The notes beneath the pieces are model-generated. The model searched no databases. It had not been told where the DNA came from and was given only the letters and a program-made list of their open reading frames with translations. This document shows, one piece after another, positions 39,301-50,480 of a DNA stretch of 64,000 nt; position 1 is the stretch's first letter, and each line of letters starts with the position of its first letter. A program made the translations under genes and the position numbers. The stretch covers positions 868,001-932,000 of the forward strand of contig JAMZAV010000310.1 in assembly GCA_024449915.1 (NCBI GenBank), in the 5' to 3' direction. Source of the stretch: Sweltsa coloradensis. Lineage: Eukaryota > Arthropoda > Insecta > Plecoptera > Chloroperlidae.

Positions 39301-40215
39301 ATTTTTGTGTTTAATTTCAAATAAATTTAAATCATATTGACATTGTGCTAAGTATCAGGTGATGAGCCAAGGTTCTAAAACCTACTTACCATGCAACGTC
39401 GTCAACATTTTCAGTGGATATGTCTCGAGACTCTTAACCCCTTACCACACACTCGCGGGTAAATGCGTTTTCTAAATTGTTACCGTCTGACATTTTATAT
39501 TCTTTCCGTCTGACAAGTCACAACCCTACATCTTGACACCGTGAGGGATGTAGTTGCCTCTAGGCTCCCTCAAGATCGGTAAAATATACTAGCCTTGGGC
39601 TCCCCTGCTCTCCTGACATACATTCCTCTTTTCCATATCATATATGTGTTATCACACGTTATTTTACAAACGCGTGACAACTGACAAGTTTCCTTGTTTC
39701 AAAAGTTTCATACGCACTCATTTTCCCTATCCAATTCAAAGCTTCTTCTTTCTAAACCTCCAACAAAACTTGTATATATTTTGCTTTGTAACTCCAAAGT
39801 ATGATATTAAATAAATTCCGTTTTAAGTTAAAAATGTAGACATAACATTGGAAATATGGACTTCATAAAACGTTCAGTTCCCTTATCATAGCGAGCGAAT
39901 CTGAAATGTACAAGTAATATAAAAACTGCTTCGACTAGTTTCATCGATAAAAGAGATCTAAAAACTAGTTTTTACTGCGCACCATTTCGCTTTATTCGCT
40001 CTACAAATACGTTTTACTGTACTGTACTGGCAGACGAACGAATCTAGTTTGTATGCCATTAACACCATCGTTTTGAACTGTTCTGTTTCACGTCGTGTCC
40101 AAGGGATGAGAAACAATTTACTATCAATTGAACGTAGGTTGTTGTTGAGTAGGTGGTACTCGCATGACTTTTATTTGCAACAACATATTTCACAACCACC
40201 ATCACGATTGCATGC

Positions 40216-40520
40216 TTTTAAACTGGGACTGATTTGGACTCAAGTCCATCAGTTCTTGTCTTAGGAATTAGTAAACGATGACTTTGGAGCCGTCCTAGTA
40301 ACGAGGCACATAATAAGTTCAAAGTTGTTCTGAAACGGCCTTGTTGATTCTGGCGTTGACCCGCGGGTATTCGCACTGTCCATATCACTGATTGCTATAT
40401 TTCCTAAAATATTGGTTGGTTATCGCTCACTCGCCGATTGTTTCGGGGCCCACATATGGTTGGCTTGGTCGCTTTGTTTTAATGTCAGACTCTAAATACT
40501 TTATTTTTTATTATTTTTAT
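40216..40520 (+). mobile_element. SINE copy lacking the tRNA head
   Basis: From about GATTTGGACTCAAGTCCATC onward this matches the body of the 8530 copy closely (TCAGTTCTTGTCTTAGGA, TTGGAGCCGTCCTAG, GCCTTGTTGATTCTGGCG). The tRNA-related head with boxes A and B is absent, so the copy begins near the T tract of the full-length element. An internal segment of about 36 bp corresponding to the CCCCCACTGAAAATC hairpin region is also missing. It ends in a T/A-rich tail. Confidence 0.8.
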
Positions 40521-41280
40521 TATTATTTACAATACAGGTGTACCCAGAACAGCGATTGTCTAGTGGGAAGGATTGAGGGCGAGGTAATTCGCGTAGAAAA
40601 ATGCGAACAAATACATAATGCTATTATTGTAACCAAATTGATGTAGCTTGCGGCAAACAGAATACTGTGTGTTTCAGGAAACTCGCAGTAATGGTCCTAC
40701 GCCACAACGAAAAACCTAGTTTCGGTCGTTTTGGTAACCTAATTCTAGTTCGTTAGTCAAATGAAAGGAAATGTAAACGTAAAGACGTGAACGTTTGGTG
40801 GGTAAGCGCACGAAGGTGGGTGGAAACGTCAGCCATCTGTTGCTACTCTGCTCCTTGCATTCCCAGCTCGGCGAATTAATTAATTGCGTGCACGTGGACT
40901 CAGGCCCAGTTACAAGCTGTGAGCTGCTGTACTCTCTGATTTACTGCGAGACATGATGCGCTACAAACGTCTTGCTGCGCTGTTGTTTTCGACGTTGACT
41001 GTATAATTTCCTGTTTCAAGTTGATATTAGAAGTGTAATTTCCTTTTTAGCGTTTGCATATATCATTGCTCACATTGCACAAGTACATTCTCAGCAATAC
41101 GTGTCCTAATTTTGTCTTGTTATCTGCATGAAAAATTAATCAACAATAATAATTTAAGTTAATTGCGAACAACGTAAAATTTAATGATTTATTCACACCA
41201 TGTTCATGTCATGCTACAACTCAGTACGCCTTCATTGTGTAATGCTGTATTTGTACATTTCATCTGCATTGAGCGTCGTC

Positions 41281-41355
41281 GGTGCATGGTGAGAATTGAA
41301 CTCGTTCAGCTTGTCACGCAAGCCTCAGTTCCTCCAACCACTGAGCTATGCGCCA
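41281..41355 (-). repeat. tRNA-like sequence (tRNA pseudogene or SINE head)
   Basis: On the minus strand, TAGCTCAGTGGTTGGA (41333-41348) is an excellent box A and GAGTTCAATTCTC (41291-41303) an excellent box B, at tRNA-like spacing. A GCTTG/CAAGC anticodon-type stem lies between them. GGCGCAT and ATGCACC at the ends can pair at six of seven positions but are out of register with a standard cloverleaf. This argues for a tRNA-derived remnant rather than a working tRNA gene. It is unrelated to the SINE family at 8530. Confidence 0.5.
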
Positions 41356-44300
41356 TCTCTTAGGAGCGAGACCATGCAATAAAAGTAGATTGTAAATCTA
41401 TAATTTCTCATCACACGCAGAGTCGCATTGCGTTAACAGTCACACTATTCACATAAAATATTTACATTCCATTACCTCACACCCATGCACTTTTACCGGC
41501 CTAGTGGGAATGTTTTCGGTTACGGAAATGACAGTTTTATCACCACTTGAATCTTCGAAGTTATAGGCTTATTTTTCCGTGAAATGCCATCCATATCTCC
41601 TGTGTTTTTGCGTAAAATGTGACATGGGGAATATTGTAAATCGTAAACAAAATATCTAGCAGAAAAACTATACCAAAGCGCAAAACAGCAGATAGAAGTT
41701 CAAGATTTCAAGACGCAAAACTGTATTTTTGATAAGCTACAACTAATTTATTCTTTGAAATTGGCTTTACGTAAGTTAGTTAGTTATTGGCTTGTTGGGA
41801 AAATGCATATTTTATTTATTTTTATTAATATGTGCAGTTTTTTTAAAAGTCTTCATATAAAGCACTATGTTTTAAATCGGTTAGAAGAGTGTAATACTCC
41901 TGTTAAAAATGGGCGTTCGCATTGCTTTTGAATAATGAACCAAGGGTGAATGAATGAATTCATCAAGCAGGGTATGGAAGAGGACCGTTTGACTGGTTAA
42001 AGCCGTGTTGAGTTTGTTAGTTGATCTAGTCGCCGCTCGTGGCGGCAGCGTAGCGATGTTTTCCTCCATAAGTTTGAGAACACACACATCAACTGGAGTT
42101 ATCTTCTTTTCCATCTCACCCAAAGACAAGCTTTCGCCGTTACACTGTCGCCAACTTCCATAATCGCCGATCGTTCAGATCTTTCGTCGGCCTCATCATT
42201 ATATCTTTTTAAGCGTGGCAAAAGATGTTCGTTAAAACTTTCCAGCCATTATTTTATCCCGTCGTGAAAACTTAATCCCAGATTATGTTTTGTTTTCACT
42301 CGAGTCGTTCTCGAACGTGTTTTAATTAAGTATCGTTGCGCGTTGACATTCTGTATAATATTAAATTCCCGGCGTCGCGAGGCACCGCACGTCCAGGCTT
42401 CGCTGTACTCTGTCTGCGACCCTCAGTTGTGATAACAGGTCTCGAGGACACTTGCTGGTGTCACGTGGTATGTACGTCATCGACTGGACGAGTTGCAAGT
42501 CTAACAACTTTCAATTACCCCTAAGATAATTTACGCTCCATCTTTTGCATCCAGACATTTTACTGTTTGTGAAGTCGATTTTAGCATGTCTGGACTGGAG
42601 CTGAAACCTTGTTTCTAGAATAGTGTATATCCTGTAATTACGTGTCACTTGTCACCTGGGTTGTCGATTTTACTTTACTTTAAAAGACAGTGATTAAAAC
42701 ATAATTACATAGGAAATTACAATGTCCTTCCATATTATTTGTAGTACTATGTTTAAATCTACGGATAAATAAAGAACTGGCACTAGAACTGTCTCACGGA
42801 TAAGAGTAAGACGCACAATTGAGTTGACATTCACTTAGGAGCTAATACTAATAATAAATTAGGTTAGTTTTCTTCTAAAGTCAGGTTGGTAAAATTTAAC
42901 TAAAGTGACTGCGACACTTCTGTTGGGGCTCGAGCTTCATGAACTGAGCTAGCTCCGTATACAGCGGTATGAGCGCATGCACGTTCCCCAAAGCACAGCC
43001 AAACTTGTCCTCATCGTTGTGTTATTGCTTACGCACAACTTGCCAATACGCTCAACGTAGGCAGCTGCTCTTATCACCAATGCTCCAGCATCACTTCTGT
43101 TTATTTACATTTTTATTTTGTTTTTCCAAGTGCCTGTGTGTATAGAAGCTTGAGGCCCGCTGAGAAACAATGCATGCGTATAGTGAGTGCTTAGCACGTC
43201 GCCGGGCGGGGTGTATTATAGAGATGGGCTGCGAGGATAACATCTTCACAATGCAGCCAGCGTTATGGTTGCGTCTCTTTATTCTAGCTAAGGAGCACTT
43301 TAATTTTCCAAGCTTTTGTTGAGTTACCCTTTCGAATCTCGGCACACAGTAATCAAATCAATCAAACCTTATTGGACTTTGTGGTTGGTCAATATAATAG
43401 CTGCGCCGTGGTTGTGTTATAGTTTTACCCAGAACAAGCAAGTACCAAACTGCTTTTGGTTTGACAACTTGTGTCGTACACTCCACCTTTCCTCGGTTTT
43501 ATAATTACTGTACAAGTAGACCATTTTCTCAAAGTGAAATTTCTCAAGTCTTCTTATCTGTAAGTGGTCGTGGTCGTACCTGGATGTCATCTGATTTAAA
43601 TGTTCCCATTCTGTGGAACGTTTTTCCTGCAAACCTTGAGTCTACAATAATATGCATGTTAGTTGAACCGCACACGGCCTCACATATTCACACTCACACT
43701 CACGCACATGCACGCAATACTGTGGTGTAATCTGCGGGTTCGCGGACGCTCCCTGGGCCCGATGTGTGACCGCCACATCGCTGTCACTACTTGATTTACA
43801 ATCGCCTGCAATACGCTCGTTTACTAATTACAACTGTGTTATTTAGTAGGGCGAAGCTTATGTGAAATTGATTGGTTTAATGCCGGGACACGCACGTTAT
43901 TTGCATAGATCGCTCCATAAATTGTTTTGCAAAAATACTCTCCGTCGTTACCGTAATGATTGCGAAATTACCATAATAAAGATACAGAACTCAAATTGAA
44001 CATGAACGTTTGGAAATGGGTTCAAAACACACAATTCTTGCCCTCGTCAATGGGATGCGTTACACATGGTACTTTTGTTTACACGAATGCAATAGCGCGC
44101 AAATGCGTCGCCCGTGGTTTTCCCGAGTCCTTCCTTGATTGACATGTGGCACGCATTACCCTATATTTTGACCAGTGTAACCCGCGTATCGAATTATTGG
44201 CTCAGAGACCTTGTCTCGTATACGTCACATCGCAAATAAATGTAATATAGAGCGATGCATTTCGAAATGATTTCCATGATGTTGCTTTAATGCTTCAGTC

Positions 44301-44512
44301 CGATAATGGATTGAATTAAGCTGTTTGAATAGCAATTGCATACATCGGTAATGCCATTGCTTGCAAATGCTAATATTATATGCGACACATTTTAGATTCT
44401 TTCTGGGACAGAGCAACCGTGATGAAATGATATCAATCGTGCTCCTGCATGGACATTTGCACTTCCGCTTGGATTGACCCAACTTCTCGTCGTATTCGCT
44501 TCCGCTTCACGT

Positions 44513-44534
44513 GGGGGGGGGGGAGAGGGGGGGG
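44513..44534 (+). repeat. G-rich tract (G11 and G8 separated by AGA)
   Basis: Two long guanine runs separated by three bases could form a G-quadruplex on the + strand. The composition is clear; a function is not. Confidence 0.5.
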
Positions 44535-45635
44535 TTCTGGTTAATGGAAAATATCCACTGTTGAGCCATCGAACTGACCTATACTTACCGTAACAACATT
44601 GACAAATAGTAATCAAACTTCGATCCATAATGGGGACTTCTGGCAGTGTTTGAATAATATTAGTAATTTTCGTATGATTGCGGTTGAGCGTGTTACCTTT
44701 GCTAAAGATGCTTCCTGGGGATTGTATTCGAGGTAAAAGCTATATTACAATTACTTTTAGATTCGTTTTCGACATTTCTGTGTAAAAGTGTTGCCCAATA
44801 AACTTCCAAGGAATTATGTTCCACACAACAGCGTATACGAAGATGGAGAGTTTATGCGGACGTGCTTGAAAAGGGAATTTCGAGTGAAGGGTCATTGATT
44901 GGTGCTTGGTCCCACCTAAAGGGCTGAATTCAATCTTGTTGATATAGGTCGTCGCTTGATATTGCATTCGTATCGCTACTTCAGTCATAGGGGTTTCACT
45001 ATTGAGGTAGCGGTCTGGATAGTGGATACCCATTGCCGATCAAGCGGATTGATGAGATATTGGAGTTCCCGACCTTACATTATTCATTCCAATCCACGAT
45101 AGCTCCCTGCATCGGTACAAATCGATCTCTCTAGCAAGTAACCTATACAAATCTAAATTAACCTCAACAACAGTAGAATCGTAGCCGCCCTAACTCACTC
45201 TCCTACACGCCCACCCCCGCTCGGGGAAGAAGGTCGTGATCGCTGAGCGGCCGAGCATACGATTCACATTGATCTTGGACCTCATCTCATCTGGAGATGG
45301 TCGTAGGCTCTGCGCACAGATGCTAAATCACGCACGTCAGGCTGACGCCTCACGCACAGAACATAGAACAGAACGAAGATACTCACTCAAAGGAGTAGGA
45401 TTTATGGGTGTATTGTACATGTATACTTGAGATATATAAATAATATAATTTGCTTTCGCCATTGGGAATATGGAAATGTACATTTTCCAAATTAAAATTA
45501 ATCTTCTTCTTATTCTTGAGAACTCGCTTTTATTAAGGAAACAGCTCTTCATATTTATTTTAATTTATTCTTAAATATTCATTAGTTTCTTAAGTCCGTG
45601 TTCACGCTTATTGCACGGCGAGAGAGCTAAATCAC

Positions 45636-46040
45636 TCCCGAGCGGAGCGACTGGCACGTCGGTCCACACGACCGGCTCGCCCAGCTCGGGACGTTTACAA
45701 CTAACAAATGAGGGATGAAATGTGTTCACAGCCGTGCTGCGTCCAGTAAGCTATGTGATAGCCAGGGGCGCGTGTGAGGGATGAAATGTGTTCACAGCCG
45801 TGCTGCGTCCAGTAAGCTATGTGATAGCCAGGGGCGCGTCAAGTTACATTCTCCCATCGGTCCACACGACCGGCTCGCCCAGCTCGGGACGTTTACAACT
45901 GACAAATGAGGGATGAAATGTGTTCACAGCCGTGCTGCGTCCAGTAAGCTATGATAGCCAGGGCGATAGAGGGATGAAATGTGTTCACAGCCGTGCTGCG
46001 TCCAGTAAGCTATGTGATAGCCAGGGGCGCGTCAAGTTAA
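45636..46040. repeat. Composite G+C-rich tandem array, order X-Y-Y-Z-X-Y-Y-Z
   Basis: Unit X (about 50 bp, starting GGTCCACACGACCGGCTCGC) begins at 45661 and 45859. Each X is followed by two copies of unit Y (about 61-66 bp, starting AGGGATGAAATGTGTTCACA) at 45711, 45777, 45909 and 45970, and by a short CAAGTTA segment. The higher-order period is 198 bp. Copies are almost identical, with a 2-nt deletion and a shortened end in the third Y, so the duplication looks recent. X contains a CGGTC-CACAC-GACCG hairpin, Y a GCTAT-GTG-ATAGC hairpin, and TCCCGAGC at 45636 is complementary to GCTCGGGA at 45684. The array is sharply more G+C-rich than its flanks. Confidence 0.93.
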
Positions 46041-49000
46041 ATACACAACAACATTGTTAACGAAATGACTCGTTCGTTTTGTGCTTGTTGTTATTTTTTG
46101 GTGGCGTTTGTGCGCGATCTGCACTTTTAATCAAATTTCCATGGCAATTTAATTAGTTGCTTTAATTATCTTAACATATTGCTCTGGTCGGGGAAATGGC
46201 GTGCACTTTCATTAATAGGACTCCTTTATCATTATACAAGAGTAACACGTGCAGTTCTAGTTTTGTGGGAGTGTTGTCGTAAAGAAAAACTCTCCGCTCT
46301 CACTGCCCGTTCCTTCCCTTAATGCGTCTTTAAACTATTCACACACATTTTTTGCAGAGTAAATTTAAATGAATTAAGGATTACGTTAACGCAGAGTTCT
46401 TTAGTAGCAAGTTGGGGGAGGGTGCTGCTCGGCTGGATGTAATGTTTGTATTAACAATAAGAAGAAAAAGAGCGCAAGGGAATATTTTACTGAACCCCAA
46501 TAGCCAACACCCCGGTTAACTTCCGTAGTGTGGGTGTTTCGGGCGGAATTATTCGCGGGCTATACATTGAGGGCGGAATTATTGTTCCTTTATGAAGGCG
46601 GCATATAAATCTTTGGGTTGAGATCTGAAGCCGAGCGACGCTGGGAGCAGCTCTGCCCTTCGCGGTGCCCGCCAGGAACATGTAGGCAAGTACCCTACTC
46701 CACGGCAACCTAGACTACGGCTTCCGAACGGGGTAACCAATTATTTTCGAAACGCCCTCGTGCATTTCCTTCCATGTTTGTGTTTTTTGTATTCAATTTT
46801 TAGAATGAACTTGACCAACGCAAAGATATCTGCCCCGGGATTGGAAGAGACAGTCGGACGCTCCGCGGTCATCATGACTGAGCCGCGCTTTGAATTATTC
46901 ATGGGGCCAGACAACCAACCAAGTCGGATATTAAATGCTTCATTGTGCTATAAATTCGCGAGATGCCATCATGGCAAGGCCACAGAGGGGAAAACGGGTG
47001 AAATTCGTCTAATCTGCAGCTACCTTATTCGATTATTCCAATTTAATAACGTTATTCAAGAAATTCGTCTCGTTTTTTTTTTTTTACTCCGTGGACTAAG
47101 ACACTTTATGGCGCCCCAGATAATCACAGTGCAAATAGAAAGCACGAGCGGCATAAAATTCGAGCTTGGCAAATACAGTTAACTGTAAATGGACATCGCA
47201 TAAAACGAAAATTTAATTTAAAGAATAAAACCTGCCTTGATCGAATGACTTATTTCTGTCGTATCATCGCCGTCATAATTTATAGTTTGATATATAGTTC
47301 AATTTCCGGTTGCTAATCTAATGACCAGAGATTTAAAACTGCGGTGATGGCCTTGCTAGGCTGTACGCAGCCATTTCGCCCCTCCCTTAACACGCATTGT
47401 GGTTTCTCATCAGGAGCCACTTGTTTAAAGCCGAGTGGGGTCGTTTCGGGGGGAATTACAGGGTCGTTATATTTTTATTGTTACAGCTACTGAAGAGGGC
47501 CTGTGCTAATTGTTTCCAGAATCACATTCAGGCATACACCTCTAATTAAGATCGCAACCCTGCATAGCTTCCAGGGGTTCTCCAATTACGCAAACTGGTG
47601 CATCTATATTAGGCCTACTAATAGCAATTGCGGTTGAACCACAAGCTTGCTGTTTGCATTGTAGTTTATACCTCTTCATTTGAACACAATTTTCTGATAA
47701 TCCTTGCAATAACTGAGTCTATTACAAGCAGTTATACATAAAAAAAACTTTTTGTCGCATTCCGTCGTAGAATATTTTTTAAGCTTAGTTTTAATATACC
47801 AAGTTTGTCGATTATATCATGAAAATTAGTTAAACGAGTTCGGAGATATTTTTTACTAACTCGTGAGAACGTATACATAAACCCGACATTTTAAGTAAGG
47901 TGTTTTGAAGGTCGTATTATTCCGTACTTATATCTGCACTTATAGCATCAAAATTTTGACTAAAGGGATGCTATCAGCGCATTTCGACCGACCACTATAC
48001 AAACAAACATAACGAGCTGGTATTATGGAAAACCATCAACTATGGTTGACATCCACATCGCGGTAGCACTAACACTGCGCTATCTCCGCACAGTGATGTT
48101 GACATTCGTGCCAGACAGAGCTAGCAGAGAATCAACATCCCATCTAGCTCACCTCACGAAAAACATGGCGATGTCGGGGGAAACAATAACAAAGCCATTG
48201 TGATTCCTTCCGATCCTGCACTGCTTGAAGCTTATGAGTCGCAACCCAGCTATACTTCATTGTGTGAGTGATAAATTGAATGGCGTACTTTAAGCCTCAT
48301 ATCCATAAAAAAAACTTACAAGTAGAGCTTTGGAGCTTCCGTTTGAAATATAGGGGATACGTATTTTGCTTCTAATAATGCTTTTCGGTCCATATTAACT
48401 CCTCTTATAAAGTTTTCTCCCTCTTTGTAGGGCTGCAGAGTTTTCTGTTATTTTTTTCCCCGCTAAGAACGACATTTTATTGCCTTTTAAAAACTATCGC
48501 ACGTATTGAATGCTCCACTTCTCGGCAACTAACAGTGAAATATGTCAATATTCGAGCCATAAATCGACAAAACTGTTCTGAGCATTTGTTCCGCATAATT
48601 CACAGCTAATATGATAAACTCCCTCTTTTCACACAGACCGCAAGTTATTTTATTTTGAGGAAGAAGGGTATTTGCTTTGGGTAAACCTGAACGCGTTATG
48701 TTCAATTCTGTCTGCCGGCTGTTTAGCTATTGTAGCAAAGGCAAATTTCAAGATTTAAGAAGAGATGGAACCTTCTTCATCGCCTCGAGCGACTGGGGCC
48801 CGTATTGAAATCAAACCGCAAGCATCTTCACTGCACAAGTAAACCCGATATGATTCGATATAAAACGTTGAATTGATTTTGTCAGCATCGGTTTTGAATT
48901 TTTATTCACGAATGAAAAACGTACATTGGCGAGGGTTGAGCCTAGATTAGCGTGCGTTAGATGGATTTGAATGTCGGCTGGGCTTGATTGGAAACTCGTG

Positions 49001-49621
49001 CTTGTTGGAGCTTAAGTTGAAATCGAACGATATATCATCTTTGAACAGTCTCGCATGTTTACCACCGAGTTTTATTCAATTTGAAAACAAATTGATGCAA
49101 AATATCCAATATGTAATTCATCAAGCCGAACTTTCAACCAATGCAATTGAACTATTTGACCTATTACTTAATCACCTTAAAAATTATGCTGACAGCACAC
49201 TTACTTTTGGAAATCATTCATTGGTAGCATAGTTATGCATGTCCGTGAAGTAACTACAATTACTTTTGTTTGGTACATTATGCTTTTTCTATGAAATATA
49301 TGATCACATGGTTGGCATAACTCATGTTTTTATATAATGTAACAGACAGCGAACAAGAGACCCCTACATTAAACTTATTTTTACATTCGTAAAATTGTTG
49401 AACCGACATTTGATCACAAAACTAAACAGCAGACATTAATATTTCTTACTCGCCAATATGTTAGTTCATGGTAGCATCTCCGTCGTCGTTGTGACTATGG
49501 AAGTGGTTTGGCAGCATTAAGAAACGTTGCTCTTTCTACCAGATTATCGTAAAATTTCTAAACTCACATGTCATTGACACACGCGACATGCAGTTTTAGA
49601 TCAGTTATTACTTTGTACACC
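46041..49621. other. No gene recognised; one open frame of 140 codons
   Basis: An open frame at 46760-47182 (+) lies just after a good acceptor-like tract (TGTATTCAATTTTTAG ending near 46802), but the predicted protein has no recognisable domain and a poly-T-encoded phenylalanine run, so I do not call it. A+T-rich homeodomain-type cores (TTTAATTAG, TTTAATTATC) cluster near 46140-46215. Confidence 0.45.
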
Positions 49622-50480
49622 AACCCGGCATCTCCACCAAAAAAGTAGAAATTTGTTTTTCCAAGTAATATTTCTTTATACATTTTAATTTTGACTGCAA
49701 TTATTGCATTTCCATTGTGAAAATGTAAATATTATATACATTCTCTGTACAAAAATGCAGCATCCATTCAAATCGTCTATAATTTATATTTTACAACCCT
49801 CTGATTAAGCTACGTGTAGAGCTTTTTTTATTGTCTTCTTACACCAACCAACCTAATTGCACCTCCAAGAATGTAGTAGAAACTTGTTTTCTTTTACCTT
49901 TAATTTAAGCTAAATGGTTAAGTGCGAATGAAGCAGTAATTAAAGTATTTCCATTTTCAAACTGTAAATGCCACCCACATACATCTCAACAGTGCAGCAC
50001 CAATTCGAATCGCAATTACATATGAAAACTCCACTTGACTAACCCGGCACCTCCATGGTGGAATGGTGGAAACTTGTATTTCCAAGTAAGATTTCTTTAA
50101 CTGGAATTTTAGTTGACTGGTTAAATGCAAACGACGCAATTATTGCATTTCCATTTTTAAACTGTAAATGCCACACACGTTCTCTGTACAACAGTGCAGC
50201 ACCCATTCGAATCGCCATTACATATTAAAATCCTCAGAATAAACTGTACACTTGACTAACCCGGCACCTCCACCAAAATGGTGGAAACTTGTATTTCCAA
50301 GCAAGATTTCTTTAACTGGAATTTCAGTTGACTGGTAAAGTGCAAACGACGCAATTATTGCATTTCCATTTTCAAACTGTAAATGCCATATACATTCTCT
50401 GCGCAAAAGTGCAGCATCCATTCGAACCGTCTATGATTTACATATTAACACTCTCTGAATGAACTCTACACGTGGAGCTT
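49622..50480. repeat. Tandem array B: four diverged ~220-bp units with the tRNA-Ala-like motif
   Basis: Versions of the motif start at 49622 (AACCCGGCATCTCCACCA), about 49852 (degenerate), 50041 (CCACCA altered) and 50258 (AACCCGGCACCTCCACCA). The shared body includes AACTTGTATTTCCAAG, GCAATTATTGCATTTCCATT and GTGCAGCA(C/T)CCATTCGAA. Apart from the motif, the unit does not resemble array A although the period is the same size. In the 50258 copy TCCACCA-AAA-TGGTGGA forms a 7-bp hairpin across the motif's end. Minus-strand open frames of 60-82 codons over it are repeat by-products. Confidence 0.85.

Larger units (their letters stand above)
27707..40215. other. No gene recognised; about 12.5 kb of spacer
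   Basis: The longest open frame of the window lies here (30232-30765, +, 177 codons). It overlaps a frame of 83 codons on the other strand and contains hydrophobic stretches, but no motif I can name; I regard it as chance. Smaller items are an imperfect duplication at 28532-28640, a CpG-rich patch near 31660-31715 and a cluster of AATAAA/AATAAC sequences at 36290-36380. Confidence 0.5.
40521..45635. other. No gene recognised; contains a tRNA-like fragment and a G-rich tract
   Basis: Open frames up to about 97 codons, none recognisable. Separate entries describe the tRNA-like sequence at 41281-41355 and the G-rich tract at 44513-44534. Confidence 0.5.

Noticed and set aside
40541..40590. Exon-like block after a T/A-rich tract (CAG then GTGTACCC, ending GAG then GTAATT)
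   Set aside because: The tract is the SINE tail and the donor is weak; likely chance.
46760..47182. 140-codon open frame after an acceptor-like tract
   Set aside because: No known domain, a poly-T-derived phenylalanine run, and no donor site defining an exon.
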